Source: Frisingicoccus sp009929615
GTDB taxonomy: Bacteria > Bacillota > Clostridia > Lachnospirales > Lachnospiraceae
Length of the DNA: 64,000 nucleotides
Reading direction: 5' to 3'
Assembly (NCBI GenBank): GCA_028692275.1
Contig: JAQUXR010000008.1
Coordinates: forward strand, 23,663 to 87,662
In this document: piece after piece, positions 1-8,443 of the stretch
How the letters are laid out: each line of letters opens with the position of its first letter
How positions within the stretch are numbered: position 1 is the first letter of the stretch
Notes under the pieces: generated by a model
The model's database searches: none
The model's input: the letters and a program-made list of their open reading frames with translations, nothing else
What the model was told of the DNA's origin: nothing
Position numbers and translations under genes: made by a program

Positions 1-3000
1 GCACTGTAAACATAACGATAAATGGGGAAAGCAGTGACTGGAACTGAGCTACCATAATCAGATACATGATAACAATACCAAGTCCCAACAGCTGCAGCAA
101 CTGTCCCATAGCTTCATTAATGGATTCTGTCTCGCCGGAATATTCCACCGTATATCCCTCCGGCAGATCATAGTCTTTCACAGCTTCTTTAAAAGCATCT
201 GAAACAAGGGTTGTGTTATGAGAATCATCCACCGCACAGCTTACACTTATATAACGCTGCTGGGAATCGTGACTTACAGAAGAAAGACCTGATTTATCTG
301 TAACTTCTGCAATATCCGACAAGCGAACATTCTCTTCCTCTCCGGCCTGATTCTGGCTGGTCAGATTAAAGTTCTTAATATCTTCTCTGGTCATGGCCTC
401 ATCCGCACTATCCATAACAAAAATATCATAATCATCTGTATCCGTCGATAAAACAGCGGATGACGTTGGGGCTGCCACAACCGCTGCAAGCTGCTGATAA
501 ACCTGGGCAACCGTCAGATTGTGAAGCATAGCTTCCTGTTTATTCACTGTAATTCGAAGTTCCGGTGTCGGACTTTCCTGCCCGTCGGACACTTCAATCG
601 CACCATCAATATTTCTCAATTCTTCGGCATAATCTGATGCAATCCGCTGCAAAACATCCAAATCCCGTCCCTTAATCATGACACTGATTCCCGAACCGCC
701 AAGGGCTGACATATCCATTGTCGAACCATTTGCTGTCACCTCGCAGTCCATATCTGCTGTCAGATTTTCGATTTCAGCGGCAACTTCATTACTGGTCATA
801 CTTCTTTTGTCTTTTAAAATGACATACATAGAAACGGCATTCGTTTCTGTATTTCCCATGGAACTCATCATACTTAAGCTGGAACCCAGCATGGCACCAA
901 CATCTTCCACATCTTCAAGGGTCTCGATACGGGTCATGACCTCATCTGAAACTGCAACAGCCTCATCAAAAGTCGCCTCGTCATCCAGGGCTACTGAAAC
1001 TGAAATCTGAGTGGAATCTGTCGTTCCCATAAACTCCATACCCCTTGAGAGAATAAGGGCAGAACTTCCTATTAAAGCTGCTGTTACAACGCCTAAGACA
1101 ATAGCCTTATGTTTTAAAGACCACCGAAGTGCTTTGGCATAGGAACCAATCATACGGTCAAATAACGGAAAAGCCTTTTCTGTTGTATTCGTAAGCATCT
1201 TGGATGACAGCATCGGCACAACGGTCAATGCAACCACCAGGCTGGCCAGTAAGGAATAGGCAATGGTCAATACCAGATCCACAAAAAGCTGTCTTGTAAT
1301 ACCGTCTGTAAATATAATTGGTGCCCAGATACAGATGGTTGTCAATGTAGATGCAATAATTGCACCCATAACCTGTTTGGCCCCCTGAACTGCTGCCCTT
1401 TTAACCGGCACACCTTCGCCTCTCAAACGATAGATATTCTCAATAACTACGATAGAGTTATCCACCAGCATACCGACACCCAGTGCCAGACCGGACAGGG
1501 ATATAATATTCATCGTAACTCCGGAGAAATACATAAGTGTAATGGCAAAGAGGACGCTGAATGGAATAGAGATAGCAACAATGAATGTTGGCCGTACATC
1601 CTTAAGGAACAGGAACAGGACGATAATTGCCAGCAAAGCACCAAAAATCAAATTCGATAAAACCGACTGGATAACCATATCAATATAAATCCCCTGGTCC
1701 ATTAATGGTGTCATTTCCACACCATACTCTGCCGCTTTTCCGGAGGCCATATATTCACGTATACGCCGTGCCACATCCGCTGTAGAATAACCATTCTGTT
1801 TCTCCACCGATACGAGGATGGCCGGTGCACCATTCATCTTTGTATAAACTTCATCACTGTTATTAACCAGTGCAATATCTGCAATATCTTTCAGATAAAC
1901 CGTTCCTAAATCCTGACTGGACAAATCCATGATGACAAGATTTTCAATATCTTCAATACTGGTCAGCTTGTCACCAACACGAACCATATAATCCCTGCCA
2001 TCTTCAGCAATATAACCTGCCGGCATGGAGAAGTTCTGAGCTGTCAGAATACCTTTGACCATATCTTTGGTAAGGGCTTTTCGAATATCTGAACTTTCAA
2101 GGGTTGTATCTCTTGTTGTATTCAGCTGGCTCTGAGCATCTTCCAGCTGGGTTTCTCCCATAACAAGCTGTGCCTCTGCCGTACTCATTTCAACCGTTGC
2201 CAGAGCTTTGTTCTTACTCAGCTCCTCTGCCGCCTGAGCCAATGTCATCTTACCGGAAGATACCTGTTCTTCTGCCTGGGCAATGGCAGTACGTCCTTCC
2301 GAAATCGCTGCTTTTCCCGTACTAATCTGGGTTTTCATCTCATTTATAGCATCGCTCTGGGATTCAAAGGCCGTTCTTAATAAAGCCAGCTCTGCCAGCC
2401 TTGCTGCCACATTCTCAGATTCTGTTGTAAAACTTGTAATTGATGCATCTATTGTTGCAATTTCTTCCGGAATCTGTGCCTTTCTTGCATCAATGGCGCT
2501 TATCTGACTGTTCACATCAGCCAGCTGACTGTTTAATGCATCCAACTGGGTCTGTTTTTCCTCCGGTGTGAGTTCTGTATTTCCCTCAAGCTGGGTAATT
2601 GCAGCTTCCAGCTGGGTTCTGGTTCCAAGCAGTGCGTCATAAGCGGCCTGTCCTTCTGCGGACTCAAGGCCCTGCTGCTCGGTCACAAGGGCTTCTCTCT
2701 GTGCTCCCAGAGCCGTAAGCTGTGCAGCATACTGCTCTGCCAGGGCATTCAATTCACCTTCCTGCCCCTGCAATGCCTGATACTCATTCTCTGCTGCTGT
2801 AATGACGGCTTCCATCTGAAGCAGCTGGGTTTCTTTTTCATCCAGCTGGGCCTTCTGAGCAGCAATCTCACTTTCTCCAGAGGATAATTCAGAGCGGGCA
2901 GCATCTAACTGGGACTCGGCACTTGCCAGCTGTCCCATCGCCTGCTGTTTACCGCTTTCGAGCTGGGCCTTACCATCGGCAAGCTGAGATCTTGCTGCAT

Positions 3001-3640
3001 CCAGTTCTCCCTGGGCCTCATCAAAACCTTCATTTATTTTACCGGTAATCCGGTCATTTAACTGATTAATTTTTTCTTCACTTAATATAACCTGAACAGA
3101 GGATTCTATAAGTCCGGATGCACTGACCGAAGCCACACCATCCATACTATTAAGGTCTGCACTTATCTTTTCATTGTAAATCTCACTGACTTCTTCCGTC
3201 GTCATTCCTTCGCCGGAAACAGCTGCCATCATAACCGGCATCATATCCGGATTAATCTTCATGATAATCGGCGTACCGACTTCATCCGGCCAATAGGAAC
3301 CAATCAAATCCAGACTTTCCCGAATCTCAATGGTTGCCGAATCCATGTTGGCGCTTGTGTTAAACTCAAGAACAACCATGGAATAATTTTCACTGGATGT
3401 TGAAGAAACATGTTTAATATTACTGACGGTTGCCATCGAAGATTCTATGGGTTCTGTCACCACCATCTCCACCTGTTCCGGACTGGCACCCTGATAGGTT
3501 GTCATGACAATCGCATATGGAAAATTCATACTTGGAAGCAAATCCGTTGACAGCTTTGAAAAAGAAACAAAGCCAAGAATAATTACAATAATAACCGCTA
3601 CAATGACTGTGTATGGTCTTTTTACGCTAAAACGCGGCAT
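1..3640 (-). CDS. RND-family efflux permease with long periplasmic-type coiled-coil insert (C-terminus beyond window)
   Basis: I translated this gene by hand; it has no stop before the window edge, so about 1213 residues are visible and the C-terminus is missing. The ATG at 3640 follows AAGGAGGA. TM1 spans about residues 9-27 and is followed by a porter domain. Residues about 200-510 form a long Gln/Ala/Glu-rich coiled coil with repeats such as SQLADGKAQLESGKQQ. Membrane helices follow, with GVGMLVDNSIVVIEN, the TM4 motif of RND pumps in which AcrB has Asp-Asp and this protein has Asp-Asn. RND permeases are proton-driven exporters. The large coil recalls Gram-positive RND-like proteins and may replace a separate adaptor, which is inference. 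Substrate is unknown. Confidence 0.9.
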   Translation of the reverse strand, partial: MPRFSVKRPYTVIVAVIIVIILGFVSFSKLSTDLLPSMNFPYAIVMTTYQGASPEQVEMVVTEPIESSMATVSNIKHVSSTSSENYSMVVLEFNTSANMDSATIEIRESLDLIGSYWPDEVGTPIIMKINPDMMPVMMAAVSGEGMTTEEVSEIYNEKISADLNSMDGVASVSASGLIESSVQVILSEEKINQLNDRITGKINEGFDEAQGELDAARSQLADGKAQLESGKQQAMGQLASAESQLDAARSELSSGESEIAAQKAQLDEKETQLLQMEAVITAAENEYQALQGQEGELNALAEQYAAQLTALGAQREALVTEQQGLESAEGQAAYDALLGTRTQLEAAITQLEGNTELTPEEKQTQLDALNSQLADVNSQISAIDARKAQIPEEIATIDASITSFTTESENVAARLAELALLRTAFESQSDAINEMKTQISTGKAAISEGRTAIAQAEEQVSSGKMTLAQAAEELSKNKALATVEMSTAEAQLVMGETQLEDAQSQLNTTRDTTLESSDIRKALTKDMVKGILTAQNFSMPAGYIAEDGRDYMVRVGDKLTSIEDIENLVIMDLSSQDLGTVYLKDIADIALVNNSDEVYTKMNGAPAILVSVEKQNGYSTADVARRIREYMASGKAAEYGVEMTPLMDQGIYIDMVIQSVLSNLIFGALLAIIVLFLFLKDVRPTFIVAISIPFSVLFAITLMYFSGVTMNIISLSGLALGVGMLVDNSIVVIENIYRLRGEGVPVKRAAVQGAKQVMGAIIASTLTTICIWAPIIFTDGITRQLFVDLVLTIAYSLLASLVVALTVVPMLSSKMLTNTTEKAFPLFDRMIGSYAKALRWSLKHKAIVLGVVTAALIGSSALILSRGMEFMGTTDSTQISVSVALDDEATFDEAVAVSDEVMTRIETLEDVEDVGAMLGSSLSMMSSMGNTETNAVSMYVILKDKRSMTSNEVAAEIENLTADMDCEVTANGSTMDMSALGGSGISVMIKGRDLDVLQRIASDYAEELRNIDGAIEVSDGQESPTPELRITVNKQEAMLHNLTVAQVYQQLAAVVAAPTSSAVLSTDTDDYDIFVMDSADEAMTREDIKNFNLTSQNQAGEEENVRLSDIAEVTDKSGLSSVSHDSQQRYISVSCAVDDSHNTTLVSDAFKEAVKDYDLPEGYTVEYSGETESINEAMGQLLQLLGLGIVIMYLIMVAQFQSLLSPFIVMFTV

Positions 3641-3691
3641 CCCTTTATCCTCCTTAATTAAGACATCCCCTGATGTTGTTAAATTTTGGCC

Positions 3692-3707
3692 GACCGACTG
3701 GTCAGTC
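3692..3707. promoter_or_regulatory. TetR-type operator palindrome
   Basis: GACCGAC and GTCAGTC flank a 2-base TG spacer, an inverted repeat with one mismatch. It matches the GAC(T/C)GAC / GTC(A/G)GTC style of many TetR-family efflux operators. It lies just downstream of the -10 box of the RND promoter, where a bound repressor would block initiation. No TetR gene is visible in the window. Confidence 0.6.
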
Positions 3708-3716
3708 ACAGAAAAG

Positions 3717-3745
3717 ATTATACCAATTAATGCAAAACATTGCAA
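3717..3745 (-). promoter_or_regulatory. Sigma-A-type promoter of the RND pump
   Basis: On the minus strand TTGCAA (3740-3745) and TATAAT (3717-3722) are separated by 17 bases, close to the housekeeping consensus. The predicted start falls inside the adjacent palindrome at 3692-3707. Confidence 0.65.
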
Positions 3746-3875
3746 TATTTTCACCAGAACAAATTCGTATGGAAGGGAATATGGCAAATTTGTCCATTGG
3801 AGGTTAAATCATCAAATTACAAAGCGCATATATCCTTAGATAGATTCATTGAACATATAACTCCTAGATAAGTGA

Positions 3876-4106
3876 AAAGTATATTATATACACAAAGGAC
3901 TTAAAAAAGCAGCTGAGAAGTTTTTTATTTCCACTCAGGGTATGAGTAAAACTATTATTAATCTTGAATTTGCACCTTATGGATGCCCGCATATTCATGG
4001 ACGAGCCAATGAATATAGAAATATAGTTATCGACTTCCTCGTTTATAATGATTTTTATAGCAAAAAAGGACCACTCCGGGGTCCTTTTTTGTACATTCTT
4101 AAATAA
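3876..4106 (+). pseudogene. Possible remnant of an alpha/beta-hydrolase C-terminus
   Basis: An open stretch of about 76 codons reads in one frame. It contains an ATG at 3942 without a good ribosome site, then APYGCPHIHGRANEYRNIVIDFL. This resembles the end of an alpha/beta hydrolase, where a catalytic His (GxxH) is followed by a terminal helix ending DFL. Nothing upstream supplies the rest of such a protein, and the frame runs into the terminator at 4062-4090. It may be a gene relic or chance. The rest of 3746-4061 shows nothing else recognisable. Confidence 0.3.
4062..4090. terminator. Bidirectional rho-independent terminator
   Basis: AAAAAAGGACC pairs with GGTCCTTTTTT, an 11-bp stem with a 7-base loop and A/T tails on both sides. 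It lies directly after the stop of the minus-strand kinase-like gene. Confidence 0.85.
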
Positions 4107-4716
4107 ATTTTATTGCACTGGCAATCATCTCTACTGTGCCATCAATTCCAAATCTGGAACTTGAAATCGACATGTGGTAAGAATCACTTCTTCCCCACTT
4201 AACATCACTATAATAGTTATGATAGCTTGCACGTCGTTTATCAATCTTATTCATCAGACTCTCCGCACGCTTCCGGTCAATATTCTGACGCTTCATAATA
4301 CGTTCTATCCTGTCTTCTTTATCACCGTGGATAAAGATGGAAATCATCCCTTCTGTATTCTCCAGAATAGATTCTGCACATCGTCCGATAAAGACACAGG
4401 AACCTTCTGCTGCCAGTTTCTGAATCGTACGGCTTTGCATAAAGAACAGACTGTCATTGGTCAGATAATCCATAGATGTCATCATTGCAGCATCGGCTGT
4501 CGGATTACCGGAACAGAAACCGTTTAAAATCCAGCTGGTACGCTTCTCGTCCGCATTCTCAAATAAAGACTGAGCAAGTCCTGAATCGACGGCTGTCTGC
4601 TTTAACAGCACCTTATCATAACATGGAATCCCCAGTTTCTCTGCTAATTTTTCACCAATCTCACGGCCACCACTGCCGTATTCACGCCCAATACAAATAA
4701 TCTTTTTTTCTGCCAT
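4099..4716 (-). CDS. Cytidylate kinase-like family protein
   Basis: This 205-residue protein starts GREYGSGGREIGEKLAEKLG, the glycine-rich nucleotide-binding loop of the cytidylate-kinase-like family (Cytidylate_kin2), followed by CYDK. Later segments SCVFIGRCAE and the Arg-rich lid RIMKRQNIDRKRAESLMNKID also fit a nucleoside monophosphate kinase fold. Housekeeping CMP kinases are usually larger and have a different N-terminus, so this is a paralogue of uncertain substrate. The ATG follows GGGGAG. The gene sits 24 bases downstream of the MATE gene on the same strand and may be cotranscribed with it. The terminator at 4062-4090 closes the unit. Confidence 0.8.
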   Translation of the reverse strand: MAEKKIICIGREYGSGGREIGEKLAEKLGIPCYDKVLLKQTAVDSGLAQSLFENADEKRTSWILNGFCSGNPTADAAMMTSMDYLTNDSLFFMQSRTIQKLAAEGSCVFIGRCAESILENTEGMISIFIHGDKEDRIERIMKRQNIDRKRAESLMNKIDKRRASYHNYYSDVKWGRSDSYHMSISSSRFGIDGTVEMIASAIKFI

Positions 4717-4740
4717 AATGAACTCCCCTTCCGTCGAATA

Positions 4741-6078
4741 TTACGAAATATAGCTTTGTGCCCATTTACCCTGTTTGTAGAAAAAGCAGGATAAAACTGT
4801 AGCGATGGACCAGCCAATCGGCCAGGACATCCAGATACCGTTTACTCCCATTATAGATGCCAATATGTAAGACAAAACCACTCGCAGGATTAAATCCGTA
4901 AAGGTGGCAGCCATAAAGGAACGCATAGCCCCGGCACCTCTGAGCACGCCATCCGCAATTAATTTAATAGAAATCACAAAATAGAATGGTGATACAATCC
5001 GCAGGAAGGTGATACCTGTACTCAATGCCACTTCCGACGCATCTCCACTCATAAATAATTGTATCACATTCTGGCCAAAAATAAAGAACACAATGAAAAA
5101 TGGAACCGCTGTGAGCAGGGCCATTTTTGCTCCCGCACCAAAACCTTTTTTAGCACGCTCCACCTTACCCCCGCCTAAATTCTGGGCTGTGAAACTGGAC
5201 ACACCATTTCCCAGGGTTGTAAAACAGGTAATACTGAAAGTATTCAACTTAATTGCCGCTGAATATCCGGCAATAACCGAAGAGCCGAAGGAATTGACCA
5301 GACTCTGTATGAAAATATTTCCTACGGAAATAAAACTCTGCTGTAAAATACTTGGAATCGCTATTAAACTGATTCTTCGTAACATTTTCCAGGAAAACAT
5401 TTCAAATTTCTCTGTCGTTTTCACAGTTTTTAACCTTTTTACCAGGGTAATTAATGCCAGTAAACAAGCCACACCCTGGGCAATAAACGTAGCCCATGCT
5501 ACACCGGCAACGCCCCAGTGAAAACCTGCTACAAACCAGATGTCCAAGGCAATATTTCCAAGGGAAGACCCGATTAAAAAATATAATGGCGTTTTGGAAT
5601 CCCCAAGAGAAGTGAATATTCCCGTTGCCACATTGTAAAGAAAGAGGAATAAAAAGCCGCCTACATAAATCCGAAGGTATAAGGCTCCGTCAGAGAAAAT
5701 ATTTGTTGGTGTATTAATAAGATTCATCAGGGCCTTTGTCCCCAGCAGACCACCGACCGTCAATATTGCTGAGAGAACAACCGAAGCCAGCATCGTTGTA
5801 CATACAGCTGTCTTCATTTTTCCGTATTCCTTTGCCCCGAAAAACTGGGATATGACCACAGAACAGCCGATGTTGCTGCCCACTGCAATGGCCATAAAAA
5901 TCATGGTAATAGGATAGGAAGCTCCAACCGCCGCCAGAGCATTCTCCCCGGCAAACTTTCCGGCAATGACACTGTCTGCAATATTATAAAGCTGCTGAAA
6001 AACCACACTGATAAACATTGGAATTGTAAATCTCCAAAGTACCGCCTGAGGATTTCCCTCTGTCAAATCTTTAATCAT
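4741..6078 (-). CDS. MATE family multidrug efflux transporter
   Basis: The 445-residue protein has about 12 hydrophobic segments in two similar halves. It has the MATE N-terminal pattern, with GNPQAVLWRFTIPMFISVVFQQLYNIADSVIAG split over the first helix, and AVGASYPI in the next. MATE proteins in this clade export cationic drugs or metabolites using a Na+ or H+ gradient. The ATG follows AGGGAATAG, a modest ribosome site. It is divergent from a LysR regulator, and the shared 121-base region carries a perfect 10-bp inverted repeat, which suggests the LysR protein controls it. The substrate cannot be told from sequence. Confidence 0.92.
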   Translation of the reverse strand: MIKDLTEGNPQAVLWRFTIPMFISVVFQQLYNIADSVIAGKFAGENALAAVGASYPITMIFMAIAVGSNIGCSVVISQFFGAKEYGKMKTAVCTTMLASVVLSAILTVGGLLGTKALMNLINTPTNIFSDGALYLRIYVGGFLFLFLYNVATGIFTSLGDSKTPLYFLIGSSLGNIALDIWFVAGFHWGVAGVAWATFIAQGVACLLALITLVKRLKTVKTTEKFEMFSWKMLRRISLIAIPSILQQSFISVGNIFIQSLVNSFGSSVIAGYSAAIKLNTFSITCFTTLGNGVSSFTAQNLGGGKVERAKKGFGAGAKMALLTAVPFFIVFFIFGQNVIQLFMSGDASEVALSTGITFLRIVSPFYFVISIKLIADGVLRGAGAMRSFMAATFTDLILRVVLSYILASIMGVNGIWMSWPIGWSIATVLSCFFYKQGKWAQSYIS

Positions 6079-6128
6079 GTTCTATTCCCTCATTCTTTTT
6101 TATTGTTTTTACGTCCGAAAGGGATTAT

Positions 6129-6157
6129 ACTATACAAAATATAATAAATAAAATCAA
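6129..6157 (-). promoter_or_regulatory. Promoter of the MATE gene
   Basis: On the minus strand TTGATT (6152-6157) and TATAGT (6129-6134) are 17 bases apart. The -35 box lies inside the left arm of the inverted repeat at 6150-6183, so a protein bound there would touch RNA polymerase. Confidence 0.5.
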
Positions 6158-6183
6158 TGAATTCTATAGAGTCCATTGATTTT
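6150..6183. repeat. Perfect 10-bp inverted repeat between divergent MATE and LysR genes
   Basis: AAAATCAATG (6150-6159) and CATTGATTTT (6174-6183) are exact inverted copies around a 14-base spacer. The position between a LysR gene and its divergent neighbour is where LysR regulators usually bind. The right arm ends only 16 bases before the LysR start codon. Confidence 0.65.
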
Positions 6184-6199
6184 GTATATGGAGGTTATT

Positions 6200-7096
6200 A
6201 TGTCTGTAAGTTTTGACTTTTATCGTACATTTTATTACGTAGGAAAATATAAAAATATCACAGCCGCGGCCAAAGCACTCTATGTCACCCAGCCTACAGT
6301 AACTCACGCCATACAGGCCTTGGAACGGGAGCTGGACTGCCGGCTTTTTACCCGCTCCCAAAAAGGAGTGGATTTCACACCGGAAGGGCGTAAACTCTAT
6401 GAAAGTGTGGCCTCTGCCTGTGAAACTATCTTTGAAGCAGAAGCCGGTCTGGAAGCCGTTAAAAATCTCTCAGAAGGTTTTGTTACCATTGGTGCCAGTG
6501 AAACAACCCTGCATCATTTTCTAATGCCTCTGTTGGTTTATTTCCGTCGAAAACACCCGGGTATCCGCTTAAAACTTTTTAATTCCAATACCCCGGAGAT
6601 GCTGCATGGTATATTGACAGGACACATGGATTTCGCCATTTTGGTTGTCGATAACGACTACCACCACGAGGAATTAGACGTTACCCATCTGACAGATTTT
6701 CAGGATATCATCGTAGCAGGCAATGAATTCAGTGCCCTGAAAGGGCGACCGGTAACATTAAAGGAAATATCCTCCTATCCTCTTGTTTCCCTGACCAAAG
6801 AAACCATGACCCATCATTTTTTTGGAGAAGTCTTTGCGAAAAACCATTTAACGCTGGACCCGGATATTGAATTAGCTACAACTGATTTAATCGTCCCTAT
6901 GGTGGAAAATGGTCTTGGCATCGGCCTTGTTCCCGAATTCTTCGCTCAGGAAGCATTGCAGCAGAAACGCATTTTCCAGCTCCATATAAAAGAGCAGATT
7001 CCACGTCGTGAAATCTGCCTGATTCAAAAGAAAAAGACCTCTCCGTCTATTGCCGGAGAAGCCTTTATTCAGTGTCTTTTGTCAGATAATCGATGA
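6200..7096 (+). CDS. LysR family transcriptional regulator
   Basis: I start this gene at the ATG at 6200, which follows GGAGG with a 5-base gap, not at the upstream in-frame ATG at 6176, which overlaps the palindrome. The product is 298 residues. The N-terminal winged helix contains FYYVGKYKNITAAAKALYVT and QPTVTHAIQALERELDCRLF, the LysR signature, followed by a periplasmic-binding-like effector domain. It is divergent from the MATE pump, its likely target. Its 3' end overlaps the 3' end of eutP by 32 bases on the opposite strand, so the two transcripts converge. Control of the eut operon is possible but not shown. Confidence 0.9.
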   Translation: MSVSFDFYRTFYYVGKYKNITAAAKALYVTQPTVTHAIQALERELDCRLFTRSQKGVDFTPEGRKLYESVASACETIFEAEAGLEAVKNLSEGFVTIGASETTLHHFLMPLLVYFRRKHPGIRLKLFNSNTPEMLHGILTGHMDFAILVVDNDYHHEELDVTHLTDFQDIIVAGNEFSALKGRPVTLKEISSYPLVSLTKETMTHHFFGEVFAKNHLTLDPDIELATTDLIVPMVENGLGIGLVPEFFAQEALQQKRIFQLHIKEQIPRREICLIQKKKTSPSIAGEAFIQCLLSDNR

Positions 7097-7505
7097 GTTC
7101 TTCAATGCCCTCACCGTTCATACTGCATATTTTAAAAATAGGATTGGCACCTGCTAACGCCAGATTCTTTTCAGCTCTGACCAGCTGGGATTCATCCTTA
7201 ATCAAATCGCTTTTTGTGATAACCCCTACCATAGGTCTCTGAAACATCGCCTGAAGTCCCGGCGGCAGGGTAAAGGTCATATCCGTTGGGTCATGGAGCA
7301 GAAGCACGATATCCGCTTCCATGGACGTCACTGCCAATGCCTGATAAAACTGACGACGTTCCACATATTCCCCGGGGGTATCTATAATATTTCCCGTCAC
7401 TTCCAGTGCCTGGGTCTTCTTATACTTAATTGACTGATTTGTCAGATACTGGCACAGGGTTGTTTTTCCACAAGCAACCTTGCCAATTAACATTAATTTT
7501 TTCAT
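7065..7505 (-). CDS. eutP: EutP/PduV-type small GTPase-like protein
   Basis: The 146-residue protein is a P-loop NTPase. The Walker A is GKVACGKTTL near residue 7, the Walker B/G3 element is DTPGEY, and the guanine-specificity motif is TKSD. Length and motifs match EutP/PduV, accessory proteins of ethanolamine and propanediol microcompartments; the family has been linked to acetate kinase activity or compartment positioning. It is the last gene of the eut operon, 14 bases after eutS. The ATG follows GGTGGAGG. With no classic acetate kinase in the operon, an acetate-kinase-like role would be useful here, but that is inference. Confidence 0.9.
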   Translation of the reverse strand: MKKLMLIGKVACGKTTLCQYLTNQSIKYKKTQALEVTGNIIDTPGEYVERRQFYQALAVTSMEADIVLLLHDPTDMTFTLPPGLQAMFQRPMVGVITKSDLIKDESQLVRAEKNLALAGANPIFKICSMNGEGIEELIDYLTKDTE

Positions 7506-7519
7506 GTCCCGCCTCCACC

Positions 7520-7879
7520 TTAAGTCCGTGTAATCGGTGACACATCAAAACCAAGAACATTGGCCAGTGTATCATTGACTGCAATCAACGCAGCTTCTAC
7601 ACTGGATACATCACCACAGATAACCAGTGAGCCACTGAAACGGTCTACAAAAACAATATCTACCGCAGCAGCCTTTGTTGCCACATCCGCACCAATAATT
7701 GCTGCTTCACTTGGCGTGATGGTCATAATACCTAACGCACCACGGTTCTCTGTGATAACACCCAGTTTAGAATACAAATCCTCTTTCGGATTGGCAATCA
7801 AATGGGCCATGGTCGTCTGCTTACCAGGTACAAACTCCTGGATAATTCTCTGTTTTCCTTCGTTCATAAAACCTTCCAT
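7520..7879 (-). CDS. eutS: EutS/PduU-type circularly permuted BMC shell protein
   Basis: The sequence KQRIIQEFVPGKQTTMAHLIANP, split here across the N-terminus, followed by a BMC core (IIGADVATKAAAVDIVFVDRFSG) is typical of EutS, a permuted hexameric BMC protein with an N-terminal beta-barrel. Three starts are possible. GTG at 7888 abuts the preceding stop. ATG at 7879 follows AGGTGA and is used here. ATG at 7867 follows GGAAGG and gives the most EutS-like N-terminus. EutS hexamers form bent shell tiles in the microcompartment. The gene is tightly packed between the PduT-like gene and eutP. Confidence 0.9.
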   Translation of the reverse strand: MEGFMNEGKQRIIQEFVPGKQTTMAHLIANPKEDLYSKLGVITENRGALGIMTITPSEAAIIGADVATKAAAVDIVFVDRFSGSLVICGDVSSVEAALIAVNDTLANVLGFDVSPITRT

Positions 7880-7888
7880 AAACTTCAC

Positions 7889-8443
7889 CTACATCAGGCT
7901 TTCAAAAATTTCAGGACGCGGACTTGGAATAACCACACTGGACACAAGAAGTCCGTTATTCTTCCCCTCTTCACTTCCAGCTTCAACAGAAGCTTTTACA
8001 GAAGCCACATCTCCGGTCATAACAACAAAAGATTTACCACCAAGGCCTGTGCCAAGGCGTACATCCAGTAAGGTTACATTTGCTGCCTTAACGGCGGCAT
8101 CTGCACCATAAACTGCGGCTGTAATACTGAAGAACTCCATAACACCAATGGCTCCTCTTTCGTGGAAATCGGTTGCCTGATTAATGGCTTCAATAACCTG
8201 AGGATGTACTCTTGGAATAACAGTGGAATCCACAACATGACTTTCACCAATGGACATACCTGCATCCAATGAAGCCTTAACAGCTGCAACCTCACCTGTA
8301 AATAATATACTATATTTTCCCGGACAAACCGGTTTCGCAAAGGTCAGTTCAACCTGGGCTGCTTTTAAAATAGCATCCGCTGCTTCAACACCCTTTGCAA
8401 TACTGTTCAGTTCAAGAAAACCTACAGTTTCTATCATAGCCAT
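7889..8443 (-). CDS. PduT-type tandem-domain BMC shell protein with predicted Fe-S cysteine
   Basis: Two BMC domains lie in tandem, each with the GVEAADAILKAAQV or GADAAVKAANV helix, giving a trimeric pseudohexamer of 184 residues. The first domain has VCPGKY where PduT of Salmonella has ICPGKF; that Cys binds a [4Fe-4S] cluster at the trimer pore. It is therefore PduT-like, distinct from the EutL encoded upstream. The ATG at 8443 overlaps the stop of the PduS-like gene by one base (TGATG); the ATG at 8437 is an alternative. PduT is thought to pass electrons across the shell, with PduS as its partner. No pdu diol dehydratase genes are present here. Confidence 0.88.
   Translation of the reverse strand: MAMIETVGFLELNSIAKGVEAADAILKAAQVELTFAKPVCPGKYSILFTGEVAAVKASLDAGMSIGESHVVDSTVIPRVHPQVIEAINQATDFHERGAIGVMEFFSITAAVYGADAAVKAANVTLLDVRLGTGLGGKSFVVMTGDVASVKASVEAGSEEGKNNGLLVSSVVIPSPRPEIFESLM

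Noticed and set aside
3504..3839. Plus-strand frame of 111 codons over the start of the RND gene
   Set aside because: It runs antisense through the RND start, promoter and operator, has no ribosome site and resembles no protein.
5009..5521. Plus-strand frame of 170 codons inside the MATE gene
   Set aside because: Antisense shadow without a ribosome site or recognisable motifs.
6176..6199. Upstream ATG of the LysR gene
   Set aside because: It overlaps the palindrome arm and lacks a ribosome site, while the ATG at 6200 has GGAGG at a workable distance.
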